The notes: generated by a model from the sequence alone, not told the origin. DNA of 64,000 nucleotides from SZAS-79 sp965279075 (GCA_965279075.1 CBDIHI010000007.1:124001-188000), one strand, 5' to 3'. Positions 15,619-25,173 are shown, numbered from the stretch's first letter. Numbers and translations: made by a program.

Positions 15619-16227
15619 CTAGGCCTTGGGGAGCGTATCCGCGAAGGCCGCGCGCTCCGAGAGCTTGTCGTGGTGGCGGGCGAGGTTGGGGTACTGGCCG
15701 CGCCAGTCGAGCGTGGTAAACCGGAACGAAATCCACCCCAGCGCGCATCCGAACGCAATGTCGGCGAGCGTGTAGCCGTTTCCATGGCACCACGGCTTGT
15801 CGCCGAGTTCACGCGACATCTCGGCGAGGCCGCGCTCGAGCTTGCCGGTCTGGCGCGCGATCCAGGCTGCGCTCTGCAGGTTGGCCTCGCGCGCACGCTC
15901 GTAGCGGACGAGGATGCCGGCGTCGACGGTGCCGTCGGCCAGCGCCTCCCAGCGACGCACGGCGATGCGGTCGCGGCTCTCCTCGGGAATCAGCCTGCCG
16001 ATGGGCGATACGGTGTCGAGGAATTCCGCGATCACGCGCGAGTCGTAGAGCGTGGAGCCGTCGTCGAGGACCAGCACGGGCACCTTGCCGAGCGGGTTAT
16101 GCGCGGGGACCGGGCTCGCATCCGACATGACGTCGACCTGGTCGAAAGCGCACTCGACGCGCTTTTCGGCAAGCACGATGCGCACTTTGCGCGTGAAGGG
16201 ACTCGGGACCGAGCCAAGGAGTTTCAT
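15619..16227 (-). CDS. Glutathione S-transferase family protein
   Basis: 202 residues. The N-terminal thioredoxin-fold domain begins MKLLGSVPSPFTRKVRIVLA, with S9-P-F-T12 at the usual catalytic position, and carries the cis-proline and substrate-binding motif GKVPVLVLDDGSTLYDSRVI (V-P and D-S). The all-alpha C-terminal domain ends with the N-capping-like G-Y-T-L-A-D-I-A. It resembles YibF/YfcF-type bacterial GSTs. Substrate unknown. Transcribed divergently from purB, with a -10-like box on its own strand at 16260-16265. Confidence 0.9.
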   Translation of the reverse strand: MKLLGSVPSPFTRKVRIVLAEKRVECAFDQVDVMSDASPVPAHNPLGKVPVLVLDDGSTLYDSRVIAEFLDTVSPIGRLIPEESRDRIAVRRWEALADGTVDAGILVRYERAREANLQSAAWIARQTGKLERGLAEMSRELGDKPWCHGNGYTLADIAFGCALGWISFRFTTLDWRGQYPNLARHHDKLSERAAFADTLPKA

Positions 16228-16259
16228 TGGGGTTTTTTTCCGGGAAAAATTGCAGCTCG

Positions 16260-16306
16260 ATTATAGCATCGGGCCCCTCCGGCCAGAGGGGCGCGGAAGC
16301 TATAAT
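16260..16306. promoter_or_regulatory. Divergent promoter with central inverted repeat, GST/purB
   Basis: A perfect TATAAT lies on each strand: 16301-16306 on plus for purB and 16260-16265 (read as ATTATA on plus) for the GST gene. Between them is a perfect 7-bp inverted repeat, GCCCCTC at 16273-16279 and GAGGGGC at 16286-16292, with a 6-base loop. The arms cover the positions where both -35 boxes should be and no good -35 hexamer exists, so the repeat may be an operator or activator site serving both genes. It does not look like the PurR box of Escherichia coli. Confidence 0.5.
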
Positions 16307-16337
16307 GCGGAGCCGATCCACTCTGCCGACACTCCTC

Positions 16338-17717
16338 ATGCCGGGTTCACAAAAGTTGACACAGCTGGACGCCCTGTCACCGCTCGACGGGCGCTACGCG
16401 AAGTCCGTGGATGCGCTGCGCGCGCACTTCAGCGAGGCGGCGCTGATCCGCTACCGCACGCGCATCGAGATCGAGTGGCTCAAAGCCCTCGCCGCGGAAC
16501 CCGCGATAGTGGAACTCCGGCCGTTCAGCACGCGCACCATCGCCGCGCTGGACAAGGTTGTGGACAACTTCTCCGGCAGGGATGCGGCGGCGATCAAGGA
16601 CATCGAGGCGGCGACCAACCATGACGTCAAGGCGATCGAGTACTGGCTGAAGGCGCGCCTCGCCGGCAACAAGGAGGTAGAAAGGTCCCTCGAGTTCATC
16701 CATTTCGCCTGCACCTCGGAGGACATCAACAACCTCTCCTATGCGCTGATGCTGTCCGAGGCGCGCGAGCGGGTGATGCTGCCGAAGCTGGACGAGCTGG
16801 TGGCGGCGGTGCGCGCGCTGGCGCACAGGCACGCGGACCTCGCGATGCTCTCGCGCACGCACGGCCAGCCCGCCACCCCGACGACGCTCGGCAAGGAGAT
16901 GGCGAATTTCGTGCACCGGCTGCGCCGCGCGAGGGCTAGGATCGCCGGGGTCTCGATCCTGGGCAAGATCAACGGCGCCGTGGGCAACTACAACGCGCAC
17001 CGCGTTGCGTATCCCGGGTTCGACTGGGAGGGCTTCTGCCGGCGATTCGTCGAGGGCCTCGGCCTCGAGTTCAATCCATATACCACGCAGATCGAGCCGC
17101 ACGACGCCTTCGCCGAGGCATTCGACGCCTGGGCGCGCGCCAACACGATCCTGCTCGACATGGACCGCGACCTCTGGGGCTACATCTCGCTGGGCTTCTT
17201 CAAGCAGCGGCTGAAGGCCGGGGAGGTCGGATCCTCGACGATGCCGCACAAGGTCAACCCGATCGACTTCGAGAATTCAGAGGGCAACGTGGGCGTGGCC
17301 AACGCGCTGCTGCGCCACCTTGCGGACAAGCTGCCGGTGTCGCGCTGGCAGCGCGACCTGTCCGACTCGACTGCGGTCAGGAACCTGGGCAATGCCCTCG
17401 GGCATACGCTGCTCGCCTACGTGGCCTGCCTGCGTGGCCTCGCCAAGCTCGAGGTCAACCCCGCGAGGCTCGCCGAGGACCTCGACGCCAACTGGGAAGT
17501 GCTCGCCGAGCCCGTCCAGCAGGTGATGCGCCGCTACGGCGTGGAAGAGGCCTACGAGAAGCTCAAGGACCTGACCCGCGGCAAGGGCGTGGACGCAAAG
17601 CGCCTCGCGGCGTTCATCCGCACGCTGCCGATCCCGCCCGCCGCGCGCCGGCAACTGCTCGCCCTGACGCCTGCCGGGTACACGGGGATGGCCGCGGAAC
17701 TCGCGCGCCGGATCTGA
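16338..17717 (+). CDS. purB: Adenylosuccinate lyase
   Basis: 459 residues from the ATG at 16338, close to the 456 of Escherichia coli PurB. It splits SAICAR to AICAR and adenylosuccinate to AMP in purine synthesis. The fumarase/aspartase superfamily signature is SSTMPHKVNPIDFENSEGN with the catalytic serine loop; other family marks are FIHFACTSEDINN, RTHGQPATPTTLGKE and the N-terminal LSPLDGRY. The long form with the C-terminal domain is the proteobacterial type. It is a single gene, divergent from the GST operon; the next gene starts 44 bp later. Confidence 0.96.
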   Translation: MPGSQKLTQLDALSPLDGRYAKSVDALRAHFSEAALIRYRTRIEIEWLKALAAEPAIVELRPFSTRTIAALDKVVDNFSGRDAAAIKDIEAATNHDVKAIEYWLKARLAGNKEVERSLEFIHFACTSEDINNLSYALMLSEARERVMLPKLDELVAAVRALAHRHADLAMLSRTHGQPATPTTLGKEMANFVHRLRRARARIAGVSILGKINGAVGNYNAHRVAYPGFDWEGFCRRFVEGLGLEFNPYTTQIEPHDAFAEAFDAWARANTILLDMDRDLWGYISLGFFKQRLKAGEVGSSTMPHKVNPIDFENSEGNVGVANALLRHLADKLPVSRWQRDLSDSTAVRNLGNALGHTLLAYVACLRGLAKLEVNPARLAEDLDANWEVLAEPVQQVMRRYGVEEAYEKLKDLTRGKGVDAKRLAAFIRTLPIPPAARRQLLALTPAGYTGMAAELARRI

Positions 17718-17761
17718 CCTCCACGAAACTTTCCTGACGCGCCTCGCGGCGCGCCCCGGCC

Positions 17762-19771
17762 ATGCTTTACGCAATCACGATCTTCCTGTCCTCGTTCCTG
17801 CTGTTCCTCGTCCAGCCGCTGATCGCGCGCCTGATCCTGCCGTGGTTCGGCGGCACCGCCGCGGTCTGGACCACCTGCATGCTGTTCTTCCAGTGCGTGC
17901 TGCTGGCGGGTTACGCCTATGCGCACGCCACGACCGCGAAGCTCTCCCCGCGCTCGCAGGCGCTGCTGCACACGGTGCTGCTGGCCGTCGCCGCAGCGAC
18001 GCTGCCGATCCTGCCCGACCCCGCCTGGAAGCCCGAGGGGGGCGGCGAGCCGATCTCCCGGATCCTGCTCCTGCTCTGCGCCACCGTCGGCCTGCCCTAC
18101 CTGCTGATCTCCTCGACCAGCCCGCTGGTGCAGGCGTGGTTTTCGCGCACGCGACCGGGGGCGAACCCGTACCGGTTGTTCGCAGTGTCCAATTTCGCTT
18201 CGCTGCTGGCCCTGGTCGGCTATCCGCTGTTCGTCGAGCCGAACCTGACCAACGGCCAGCAGGTCTACGGCTGGTCGTGGATGTTCGCCGGCTTTGCAGT
18301 GATCTGCGCGGCGCTGGCGTGGCTCGCGTCCAGCGCGCAGCCGGTCGTGGCCGCGGAAGTCGTGGGGGTGGATGCCGAAGGCCCGCCCCCGGCCGGCAAG
18401 GACATCGCGCTCTGGCTCGCGCTGTCGGCCACGGGATCGGTCATGCTGCTCGCGATCACGAACCACATCACGCAGAACGTGGCGGCGATCCCCATGCTGT
18501 GGCTGGCGCCTCTCACCCTGTACCTGCTCACGTTCATCCTGTGCTTCGAAGGGCAGGGGCTGTACCGGCCGAAATGGTGGTGGCCGGCAGTCCTCGTCGC
18601 GGTGGGGGGCATGGCCTGGCTGCTGATCGACCCCGACCACCAGTTCGACCTGTTCGTGCAGCTCGGCGTGTTCCTCGGCGGACTGTTCGTCGTCTGCATG
18701 TTCTGCCACGGGGAGCTGTACCGGCTGCGGCCGGCGAACCGCCACCTGACCGCGTTCTACCTCTGGGTGTCCGTCGGCGGCGCCCTCGGCGGGCTGTTCG
18801 TCGCGGTCATCGCGCCGCTCGCGTTCAAGGCCTACTACGAACTGGGCCTCGGCCTGGTGGCCTGCGCGGTGCTGGCGGCCGTCCTGTACCGGCAGCTCAA
18901 CCGCGTGGCCCTTGCGGCGAGCTTTGCCGTCCTGCTGGGCGCCACCGGCGCGGTGGTCTACGACGGGTTCAAGTTCCAGGACTACGTGCGCCTGTCGGTG
19001 CGCAACTTCTACGGCGTGCTGCGGGTCAAGGAGTACGGCATGGAGGGCGAGGCCGAGCACCTGCGGCGCCTGCTCCACGGCACCATCATGCACGGCGAGC
19101 AGTACCTCACCGGCGCCGCCCGGCGCGACCTCACCAGCTACTATCAGGTGACCTCCGGGATCGGCAAGGCAATCGCGGCGAAACAGGAGGCGGGCCCGGT
19201 CCGCGTCGGCGTGATCGGCCTGGGGATCGGCACCCTCGCGGGCTATGGGCGGGCCGGCGACGTCTACCGTTTCTACGACATCAACCCGGCCGTGGTCGTG
19301 ATCGCGCGCGAGGAATTCCGCTACCTCGGCGACAGCGCCGCCAAGGTCGAGATCGCGCTGGGCGATGCGCGCCTGACGCTCGAGCGCGAGGCGCCGGAGA
19401 AGTTCGACGTGCTCGCAGTGGACGCATTCTCCAGCGATTCCATTCCCGTGCACCTGATCACGAAGGAAGCCCTGGCCGTCTACCTGAAGCACATGAAGCC
19501 CTACGGCATCATCGCCTTCCACGTCTCCAATCGCTTCCTCAACCTGGGCCCGGTCGTCGGCCGGCTCGCCAAGGAGGCCGGCGTCTTCGCGGTCAACGTC
19601 TACGAGAAGGGCGAAGAGGACAAGACGCAGAGCGACTGGGTGCTCGTCTCGCGCGACCCGAAGGCGCTCGAGGCGAAGGTCATCAAGGACGTGTCCGAGC
19701 CGGTCGACGAGCGGCCGACCTGGCGGCTATGGACGGACGACTACAACAACCTGGTGCAGATACTGAAGTAG
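17762..19771 (+). CDS. Membrane protein with fused spermidine-synthase-like domain
   Basis: 669 residues. The N-terminal about 400 residues are strongly hydrophobic with roughly ten membrane helices, starting YAITIFLSSFLLFLVQPLIA. The C-terminal about 200 residues form a SAM-dependent aminopropyltransferase-like Rossmann domain: G-L-G-I-G-T-L-A-G-Y-G for cofactor binding, an acidic D-I-N-P loop, and DAFSSDSIPVHLITKEAL, where spermidine synthases have the D-x-F/Y-S-x-D catalytic segment. Such fused proteins are widespread but their substrate is not settled; polyamine synthesis is only one possibility. Convergent with secF, 6 bp apart. Confidence 0.83.
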   Translation: MLYAITIFLSSFLLFLVQPLIARLILPWFGGTAAVWTTCMLFFQCVLLAGYAYAHATTAKLSPRSQALLHTVLLAVAAATLPILPDPAWKPEGGGEPISRILLLLCATVGLPYLLISSTSPLVQAWFSRTRPGANPYRLFAVSNFASLLALVGYPLFVEPNLTNGQQVYGWSWMFAGFAVICAALAWLASSAQPVVAAEVVGVDAEGPPPAGKDIALWLALSATGSVMLLAITNHITQNVAAIPMLWLAPLTLYLLTFILCFEGQGLYRPKWWWPAVLVAVGGMAWLLIDPDHQFDLFVQLGVFLGGLFVVCMFCHGELYRLRPANRHLTAFYLWVSVGGALGGLFVAVIAPLAFKAYYELGLGLVACAVLAAVLYRQLNRVALAASFAVLLGATGAVVYDGFKFQDYVRLSVRNFYGVLRVKEYGMEGEAEHLRRLLHGTIMHGEQYLTGAARRDLTSYYQVTSGIGKAIAAKQEAGPVRVGVIGLGIGTLAGYGRAGDVYRFYDINPAVVVIAREEFRYLGDSAAKVEIALGDARLTLEREAPEKFDVLAVDAFSSDSIPVHLITKEALAVYLKHMKPYGIIAFHVSNRFLNLGPVVGRLAKEAGVFAVNVYEKGEEDKTQSDWVLVSRDPKALEAKVIKDVSEPVDERPTWRLWTDDYNNLVQILK

Positions 19772-19777
19772 CGGGGC

Positions 19778-20719
19778 CTAAACCACCGCCCCGTCGTTCT
19801 CCTCGCGCCGGTCCTTCTTGACCTTGGCGAACTGCGAGCGGTCGACCTTCAGCCACATCAGCAGCGGGCTGGCGACCAGCACCGAGGAATAGATGCCGAA
19901 GCAGATGCCGATGGTGAGCGCGAGCGCGAAGTAGTGGAGCGCCGGGCCGCCGAAGATCAGCATGGTGGTGACCATGATCTGCGTGCTGCCGTGGGTGATG
20001 ATGGTGCGCGAGATCGTGCCGGTGATGGCGGCGTCGATGACGTCGGGCGTGGGTGCTTTCCGCATCTTGCGGAAGTTCTCCCGGACCCGGTCGAACACGA
20101 CCACGGACTCGTTGACCGAGTAGCCGAGCACGGCCAGCACCGCGGCGAGCACGGGCAGCGAGAACTCCCACTGGAACAGCGCGAAGAAGCCCAGGATGAT
20201 CACCACGTCGTGCAGGTTGGCGATGATTGCCGACAGCCCGAACTTCCATTCGAAGCGCAGCGCGAGGTAGAGCACGATGCCGATCGAGACGACGAGCAGG
20301 GCCAGCGCCCCGTTCTCGGCGAGCTCCTTGCCGACCTGGGGGCCGACGAACTCGACGCGCCGCAGTTCGGCGTCCTTGTTGTCGGCCTGCAGCGTGTCCT
20401 TGACCTTCTGCGACAGGTCGGCGCTGGACTGGCCCTGCACCAGCGGCATGCGGATCATCACGTCGCGCGACGAACCGAAGTTCTGCACGGAGGTGTCCTT
20501 GAAGCCCGCCTTGTCCAACGCCCCGCGGATGCGGTCCACGTCCGCAGTGTCCTTGTAGCTGACCTCCATCACCGTGCCGCCGGTGAATTCCACAGAGAAG
20601 TGCAGCCCCTTGGTGGCGAGGAACACGACGGCGAGGATGAAGGTCACCAGCGAGATGATGTTGAACAGCAGCGCATGCCGCATGAACGGGATGGTGCGGC
20701 GGATCTTGAAGAATTCCAT
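19778..20719 (-). CDS. secF: Protein translocase subunit SecF
   Basis: 313 residues. Six membrane helices with the large periplasmic loop after the first; conserved segments are VEFTGGTVMEV near residue 45, the G-Y-S-V-N-E-S-V-V-V-F-D-R-V-R-E stretch in helix 4, and the R-T-I-I-T-H-G-S-T-Q region. With SecD it uses the proton gradient to help pull exported proteins across the inner membrane. It starts 6 bp after secD stops and is the last gene of the queA-tgt-yajC-secD-secF operon. Confidence 0.96.
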   Translation of the reverse strand: MEFFKIRRTIPFMRHALLFNIISLVTFILAVVFLATKGLHFSVEFTGGTVMEVSYKDTADVDRIRGALDKAGFKDTSVQNFGSSRDVMIRMPLVQGQSSADLSQKVKDTLQADNKDAELRRVEFVGPQVGKELAENGALALLVVSIGIVLYLALRFEWKFGLSAIIANLHDVVIILGFFALFQWEFSLPVLAAVLAVLGYSVNESVVVFDRVRENFRKMRKAPTPDVIDAAITGTISRTIITHGSTQIMVTTMLIFGGPALHYFALALTIGICFGIYSSVLVASPLLMWLKVDRSQFAKVKKDRREENDGAVV

Positions 20720-20725
20720 GGTCGC

Positions 20726-22585
20726 TTACTTCCAGCCGGTGTCGCCGATGGACAGGTGCTGCACCCGCCGCCGGTGACCGTAGATCAGGTTGACGATCGC
20801 GCGCGACACCATCACCGAAGAGAAGATCGAGGTGAGGATCCCGAGGCAGTGGACCACCGCGAAGCCGCGCACGGCGCCGGAGCCGAAGATCAGCAGTGCC
20901 AGGCCCGCGATCAGCGTGGTGATGTTGGAGTCGAGGATGGTGCCGAATGCGCGTTCGTAGCCCGCGGTGATCGCGGCCTGCGGCGTGGCGCCGCCGCGCA
21001 CTTCCTCGCGGATGCGTTCGTTGATCAGGACGTTGGCGTCGATCGCCATGCCGAGCGTCAGCGCGATGGCGGCTATCCCGGGCAGCGTCAGCGTCGCCTG
21101 CAGGAGCGACAGCAGCGCGACGAGGAACAGCAGGTTGACCCCCAGCGCCACCGAGGAGATCAGGCCGAACAGCACGTAGTACGCGGACATGAACGCGACG
21201 ATCGCGAGGAACCCCCACTTGGTCGAGTTGAAGCCCTTCTCGATGTTGTCCTTGCCCAGGCTCGGTCCGACGGTGCGCTCCTCGATGATCTCCATGGGGG
21301 CGGCGAGGGACCCGGCGCGCAGCAGCAGTGCGGTGTCGTTGGCCTCCACGGTGCTCATGCGGCCGGAGATCTGCACGCGGCCGCCGCCGATCTCGGCACG
21401 GATCACCGGGGCGGTGACGACCTCGCCCCTGCCTTTCTCGATCAGCAGGATCGCCATGCGCTTGCCGACGCTCTCGCGCGTGACTTCCTTGAAGATGCGC
21501 GCGCCCGTGCCGTCGAGCGTGAGGTGCACGGCCGGTTCCTGGGTCTGGTTGTCGAAGCCGGGCTGCGCGTCCGTGAGGCGGTCGCCCGTCAGCACGACGG
21601 CCTTCTTCACCAGCAGCGGCGCGCCGTTCCTCTCGACGTAATACTCGTCACCGAAAGGCACCTCGCCCTTGGCAGCGGCGGCCAGGGTCTCGGGGTTCAT
21701 CTTCTCCTCGTCGACCATGCGGATCTCGAGGCTGGCGGTGCGTCCGAGGATGTCCTTTGCCTTGGCGGTGTCCTGCACTCCGGGCAGCTGCACGACGATG
21801 CGGTCGGCACCCTGCTGCTGGATCACGGGCTCGGCGACGCCCAGCTCGTTGATCCGGTTGTGCAGCGTGGTGATGTTCTGCTTCAGCGCGTAGTCCTGGG
21901 TCCGCTTGGCGGCTTCCTGCTTCAGCGCGCCGACCAGGCGGAACTCCTCGCCGTCCTGGGACTCGGTCAGCAGCAGGTCGGGGATATTGTCGGAAATGAG
22001 GCGCTTTGCCTTCTCGCGCGAGTCGGCGTCGCGAAAGCGCACGCGCAAGGTCTGCCCCTCGCGGGCGATCCCCGAGTGCCGGATGTTCTTCTCGCGCAAC
22101 TGGCTGCGCGCGTCGCCTGCGAGGCTGTCGAGGCGCTTGGTGAGGGCGGCCTGCATGTCCACCTGAAGGAGGAAGTGCACGCCGCCGCGCAGGTCGAGGC
22201 CCAGGTACATCGGCAGCGCATGGATGGCGGTGAGCCAGTTGGGCGAGGACGACAACAGGTTCAGCGCCACCACGTAGGTCGGGTTGGTCGCGTCGGGGTT
22301 GAGGGCCTGGTTGACGAGGTCCTTGGCCTTCAGCTGGGTATCGGTATCGGCGAAGCGCACCCTCACGCTGTTCACGTCGACCAGCGCGGCCGTGTACGCA
22401 ATGCCGGCTTTCTTCAGGGCTTCCTCGACGCGCGCCAGGGCGGAAGCGTCGATCTTCACGGTCGCCTTGCCGCTGGAGACCTGCACGGCCGGGGATTCGC
22501 CGTAGAAGTTGGGCAGCGTGTACAGGAAGCCCATCACCACGGCGAGAGCGATGAGGGCGTATTTCCAGGCGGGATATCGGTTCAC
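20726..22585 (-). CDS. secD: Protein translocase subunit SecD
   Basis: 619 residues, matching the long proteobacterial form. N-terminal membrane anchor (YALIALAVVMGFLYTLPNFY), a large periplasmic region including D-L-R-G-G-V-H-F-L-L-Q-V and L-P-G-V-Q-D-T-A-K-A, then five C-terminal helices with GMAIDANVLINERIREE, the proton-pathway D in helix 4. Works with SecF and YajC at the SecYEG channel. Spacing to yajC upstream is 49 bp, to secF 6 bp. Confidence 0.96.
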   Translation of the reverse strand: MNRYPAWKYALIALAVVMGFLYTLPNFYGESPAVQVSSGKATVKIDASALARVEEALKKAGIAYTAALVDVNSVRVRFADTDTQLKAKDLVNQALNPDATNPTYVVALNLLSSSPNWLTAIHALPMYLGLDLRGGVHFLLQVDMQAALTKRLDSLAGDARSQLREKNIRHSGIAREGQTLRVRFRDADSREKAKRLISDNIPDLLLTESQDGEEFRLVGALKQEAAKRTQDYALKQNITTLHNRINELGVAEPVIQQQGADRIVVQLPGVQDTAKAKDILGRTASLEIRMVDEEKMNPETLAAAAKGEVPFGDEYYVERNGAPLLVKKAVVLTGDRLTDAQPGFDNQTQEPAVHLTLDGTGARIFKEVTRESVGKRMAILLIEKGRGEVVTAPVIRAEIGGGRVQISGRMSTVEANDTALLLRAGSLAAPMEIIEERTVGPSLGKDNIEKGFNSTKWGFLAIVAFMSAYYVLFGLISSVALGVNLLFLVALLSLLQATLTLPGIAAIALTLGMAIDANVLINERIREEVRGGATPQAAITAGYERAFGTILDSNITTLIAGLALLIFGSGAVRGFAVVHCLGILTSIFSSVMVSRAIVNLIYGHRRRVQHLSIGDTGWK

Positions 22586-22634
22586 GGTCGTTGCCTTGTT
22601 GCCAGGGGGCGGGCTGCGGACTGCCGGCGCCGGA

Positions 22635-22961
22635 CTACTGCAGGGTCTTCAGCGTGCCCTTGGGGAGCAGGGTCTGCACCGCGGCCTTCTGCACGCTGAT
22701 CTCTGTGTTTGCGGCCACTTCCAGCGTGACGTAAGCCTCGGAGAGCTTGGTGATTCGCCCGAGGATGCCGCCCGCGGTGATCACCTCGTCGCCCTTCTGC
22801 AGGGCTTCGATCATGGCCTTGGCTTCCTTGGCGCGCTTCATCTGCGGGCGGATCATCAGGAAGTACAGCACGACGAACATCAGCACGATGGGCAGGAGGC
22901 CCATCAGGCCGCCGTCGCCGCCGGCGGGGGCCGCCTGGGCGTATGCAGGGGAAATGAACAC
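22635..22961 (-). CDS. yajC: Preprotein translocase accessory subunit YajC
   Basis: 108 residues with one membrane helix (LLPIVLMFVVLYFLMIRPQ) near the N-terminus followed by a short cytoplasmic domain: R-P-Q-x-K-R-x-K-E-x-K-A-M, then GDEVITAGGILGRITKL. This is the standard YajC layout. It binds SecDF in the inner membrane. Located between tgt and secD as in most proteobacteria. Confidence 0.95.
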   Translation of the reverse strand: MFISPAYAQAAPAGGDGGLMGLLPIVLMFVVLYFLMIRPQMKRAKEAKAMIEALQKGDEVITAGGILGRITKLSEAYVTLEVAANTEISVQKAAVQTLLPKGTLKTLQ

Positions 22962-23016
22962 GGGAATGGCTCCAGGAAATCGAAAAAAGCGCGGAATTAT
23001 AACAGCTTGCGTTGCC

Positions 23017-24132
23017 TCACCCGTCTGCGGCAGCGTGCCTGCGGCGATCCTCCAGTAGGCGCGCTGCGGCGGCGGGCAGGGCTTGGGCCTCGATGGCCGC
23101 GCGGAGTTCCCGCATCAGTTGCAGGTAGTAGTACAGGTTGTGCATCGTGGCCAGCCGCGCCCCGAGGATTTCGTTGGCCCGTTGCAGGTGGTGGAGATAG
23201 GCCCGGGTGAAATTGGTGCAGCAATAGCAGCCGCAGGTCGCGTCAAGCGGGCCGGTGTCCTCGCGGTACCGGGCATTGCGGATCTTCACGTCGCCGAACC
23301 GCGTGAACAGCCAGCCATTGCGCGCGTTGCGCGTCGGCAGCACGCAGTCGAACATGTCGATGCCGGCGCTCACCCCCGCAATGAGGTCTTCGGGCGTGCC
23401 GACCCCCATCAGGTAGCGGGGTTTTCCGGCCGGCAGGCGCGGTGCCGTGTGGGCGAGGATGCGCTGCATGTCCTCCTTGGGTTCGCCGACCGACAGCCCG
23501 CCGATCGCGTAGCCGTCGAAGCCGATGTCCTCCAGTCCCGCGAGGGATTCGTCGCGAAGCGCCTCGAACATGCCGCCCTGCACGATGCCGAAAAGTGCGT
23601 TGGGGTTGCCCTCGTGAGCGTCGCGCGAGCGCCGGGCCCAGCGCAGGCTGAGGCGCATCGAATCGGCGGTCTCCTGTTCCGTGGCCGGGTGCGGCGTGCA
23701 TTCGTCGAAGATCATCACGATGTCCGAATCGAGCACGCGCTGGATGCGCATCGACTCCTCCGGCGTGAGCATCAGCCTGTCGCCGTTGATGGGAGAGGCG
23801 AAGCGCACGCCCTCCTCGGAGATTTTCCTCATCGCGCCGAGGCTGAAGACCTGGAAGCCGCCGGAATCGGTCAGGATCGGGGCGTCCCAGCCCATGAAGC
23901 GGTGCAGGCCGCCGTGCTTCGCGACGACTTCGAGCCCGGGCCGCAGCCACAGGTGGAAGGTGTTGCCGAGCACCACCTGCGCCCCGATGCCGGCGAGTTC
24001 CTCCGGTGACATCGCCTTGACGGTGCCGTAGGTCCCGACCGGCATGAACACGGGCGTCTCTATCGGGCCATGGGCGAGTTCGAGCCGACCGCGCCGCGCA
24101 GCGCCGTCCGTGGCGAGGAGGCTGAACTTCAT
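23017..24132 (-). CDS. tgt: tRNA-guanine transglycosylase (queuine synthesis)
   Basis: 371 residues. Exchanges guanine 34 for preQ1 in tRNAs with GUN anticodons. Seen: TDSGGFQVFSLG with the catalytic aspartate, the substrate loop G-G-L-S-V-G-E, the RNA-binding nucleophile region FDCVLPTRNARNG, and the zinc site C-x-C-x2-C (CGCYCCTNFTRAYLHHL) with the downstream histidine. Starts 10 bp after queA stops. Paired with QueA, the next enzyme in the same pathway. Confidence 0.96.
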   Translation of the reverse strand: MKFSLLATDGAARRGRLELAHGPIETPVFMPVGTYGTVKAMSPEELAGIGAQVVLGNTFHLWLRPGLEVVAKHGGLHRFMGWDAPILTDSGGFQVFSLGAMRKISEEGVRFASPINGDRLMLTPEESMRIQRVLDSDIVMIFDECTPHPATEQETADSMRLSLRWARRSRDAHEGNPNALFGIVQGGMFEALRDESLAGLEDIGFDGYAIGGLSVGEPKEDMQRILAHTAPRLPAGKPRYLMGVGTPEDLIAGVSAGIDMFDCVLPTRNARNGWLFTRFGDVKIRNARYREDTGPLDATCGCYCCTNFTRAYLHHLQRANEILGARLATMHNLYYYLQLMRELRAAIEAQALPAAAARLLEDRRRHAAADG

Positions 24133-24142
24133 AGGGGGGCCT

Positions 24143-25165
24143 TCAGGGCGCCTTTTCGATCAGCATCGCGTCGCCGTACGAGAAGAACCGGTACCGCTTG
24201 GCGATCGCGTGGGCATAGGCGTTGCGGATGTTCTGCATCCCGCCGAATGCCGACACCAGCATCAGCAGCGTGGACTTCGGCAGGTGGAAGTTGGTCAGCA
24301 GCCGGTCTACGGCGCGGAACTGGTAGCCCGGCGTGATGAAGAGGTCGGTCTCGCCGCCGCCCGCTTTCAGCACGCCGCTGCGTGAAGCGCTCTCCAGCGC
24401 GCGCAGGGCCGTGGTGCCGACCGCGAGCACGCGTCCGCCCACCTTGCGGGCCGCGGCGATCGTGTCGACGGTGGACTGCGGTACGTTGTAGCGCTCGCTG
24501 TGCATCTGGTGGTCGGCTGCGTCCTCGACGCGTACCGGCTGGAAGGTGCCGGGGCCGACGTGTAGCGTCACGCGGGCGATCTTGACGCCCCGCCCCGCGA
24601 GCGCGTCGAGCATGGGCATGTCGAAATGCAGGCCGGCGGTGGGCGCGGCAACGGCGCCCGGCCGCTCGGCATAGACGGTCTGGTAGCGCTCGATGTCCTC
24701 GGGCCCCGGGGCGTGCGTGATGTAGGGCGGCAGGGGCACCGCGCCGTGGTATTCCAGCACCGCTTCCACCGGTTCGGAAAAGCGCAGGTGGTACAGGTCG
24801 CGCTCGCGCCCGAGCACGGTTGCGGTGACGGCTTCGCCGACCTCGACGGTGGCGCCGACGCTGGTAGGGTGGTTGGAGCGGATCAGCGCGAAGGCCTCGT
24901 GCGTGCCGAGCATCCGCTCCACGAACACCTCGACCTTTCCGCCGGTGCTCTTCCTCGCGGCGAGGCGTGCCTTGATGACGCGCGTGTCGTTCAGGACCAG
25001 CACGTCGTGGAAGCCGATGAGGCCGGGGAGGTCGGCGAACTTCAGGTCTTCGAGCGCCCCGCTCGTACCGTGCAGGCGCAGCAGCCGGCTCGCGCGGCGT
25101 TGCGCGGCCGGTTGCTGAGCGATCAGTTCCTCCGGGAGCGGAAAATCGAATTCGGCTACGCGCAT
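24143..25165 (-). CDS. queA: S-adenosylmethionine:tRNA ribosyltransferase-isomerase
   Basis: 340 residues. Transfers the ribosyl part of SAM to preQ1-modified tRNA to make epoxyqueuosine. Conserved segments: FDFPLPEELIAQQPAAQRRA near the N-terminus, VLNDTRVIKARL, PTAGLHFD, HVGPGTFQPVRVE and TNFHLPKSTLLMLVSAF. First gene of the operon to secF. A TATAAT-like box on the coding strand ends 8 nt before the ATG, so the transcript may have almost no leader. Confidence 0.96.
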   Translation of the reverse strand: MRVAEFDFPLPEELIAQQPAAQRRASRLLRLHGTSGALEDLKFADLPGLIGFHDVLVLNDTRVIKARLAARKSTGGKVEVFVERMLGTHEAFALIRSNHPTSVGATVEVGEAVTATVLGRERDLYHLRFSEPVEAVLEYHGAVPLPPYITHAPGPEDIERYQTVYAERPGAVAAPTAGLHFDMPMLDALAGRGVKIARVTLHVGPGTFQPVRVEDAADHQMHSERYNVPQSTVDTIAAARKVGGRVLAVGTTALRALESASRSGVLKAGGGETDLFITPGYQFRAVDRLLTNFHLPKSTLLMLVSAFGGMQNIRNAYAHAIAKRYRFFSYGDAMLIEKAP

Positions 25166-25173
25166 GGCTGCGC

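Noticed and set aside
17552..19522. 656-codon minus-strand open frame over the spermidine-synthase-like gene
   Set aside because: Antisense shadow; translation is Q/R/E-rich with no membrane or enzyme motifs.
19934..22699. Very long plus-strand open frame (921 codons) opposite secD/secF
   Set aside because: It mirrors the secD/secF codons in a GC-rich genome; the translation is low-complexity R/H/E/V-rich and has no domain.
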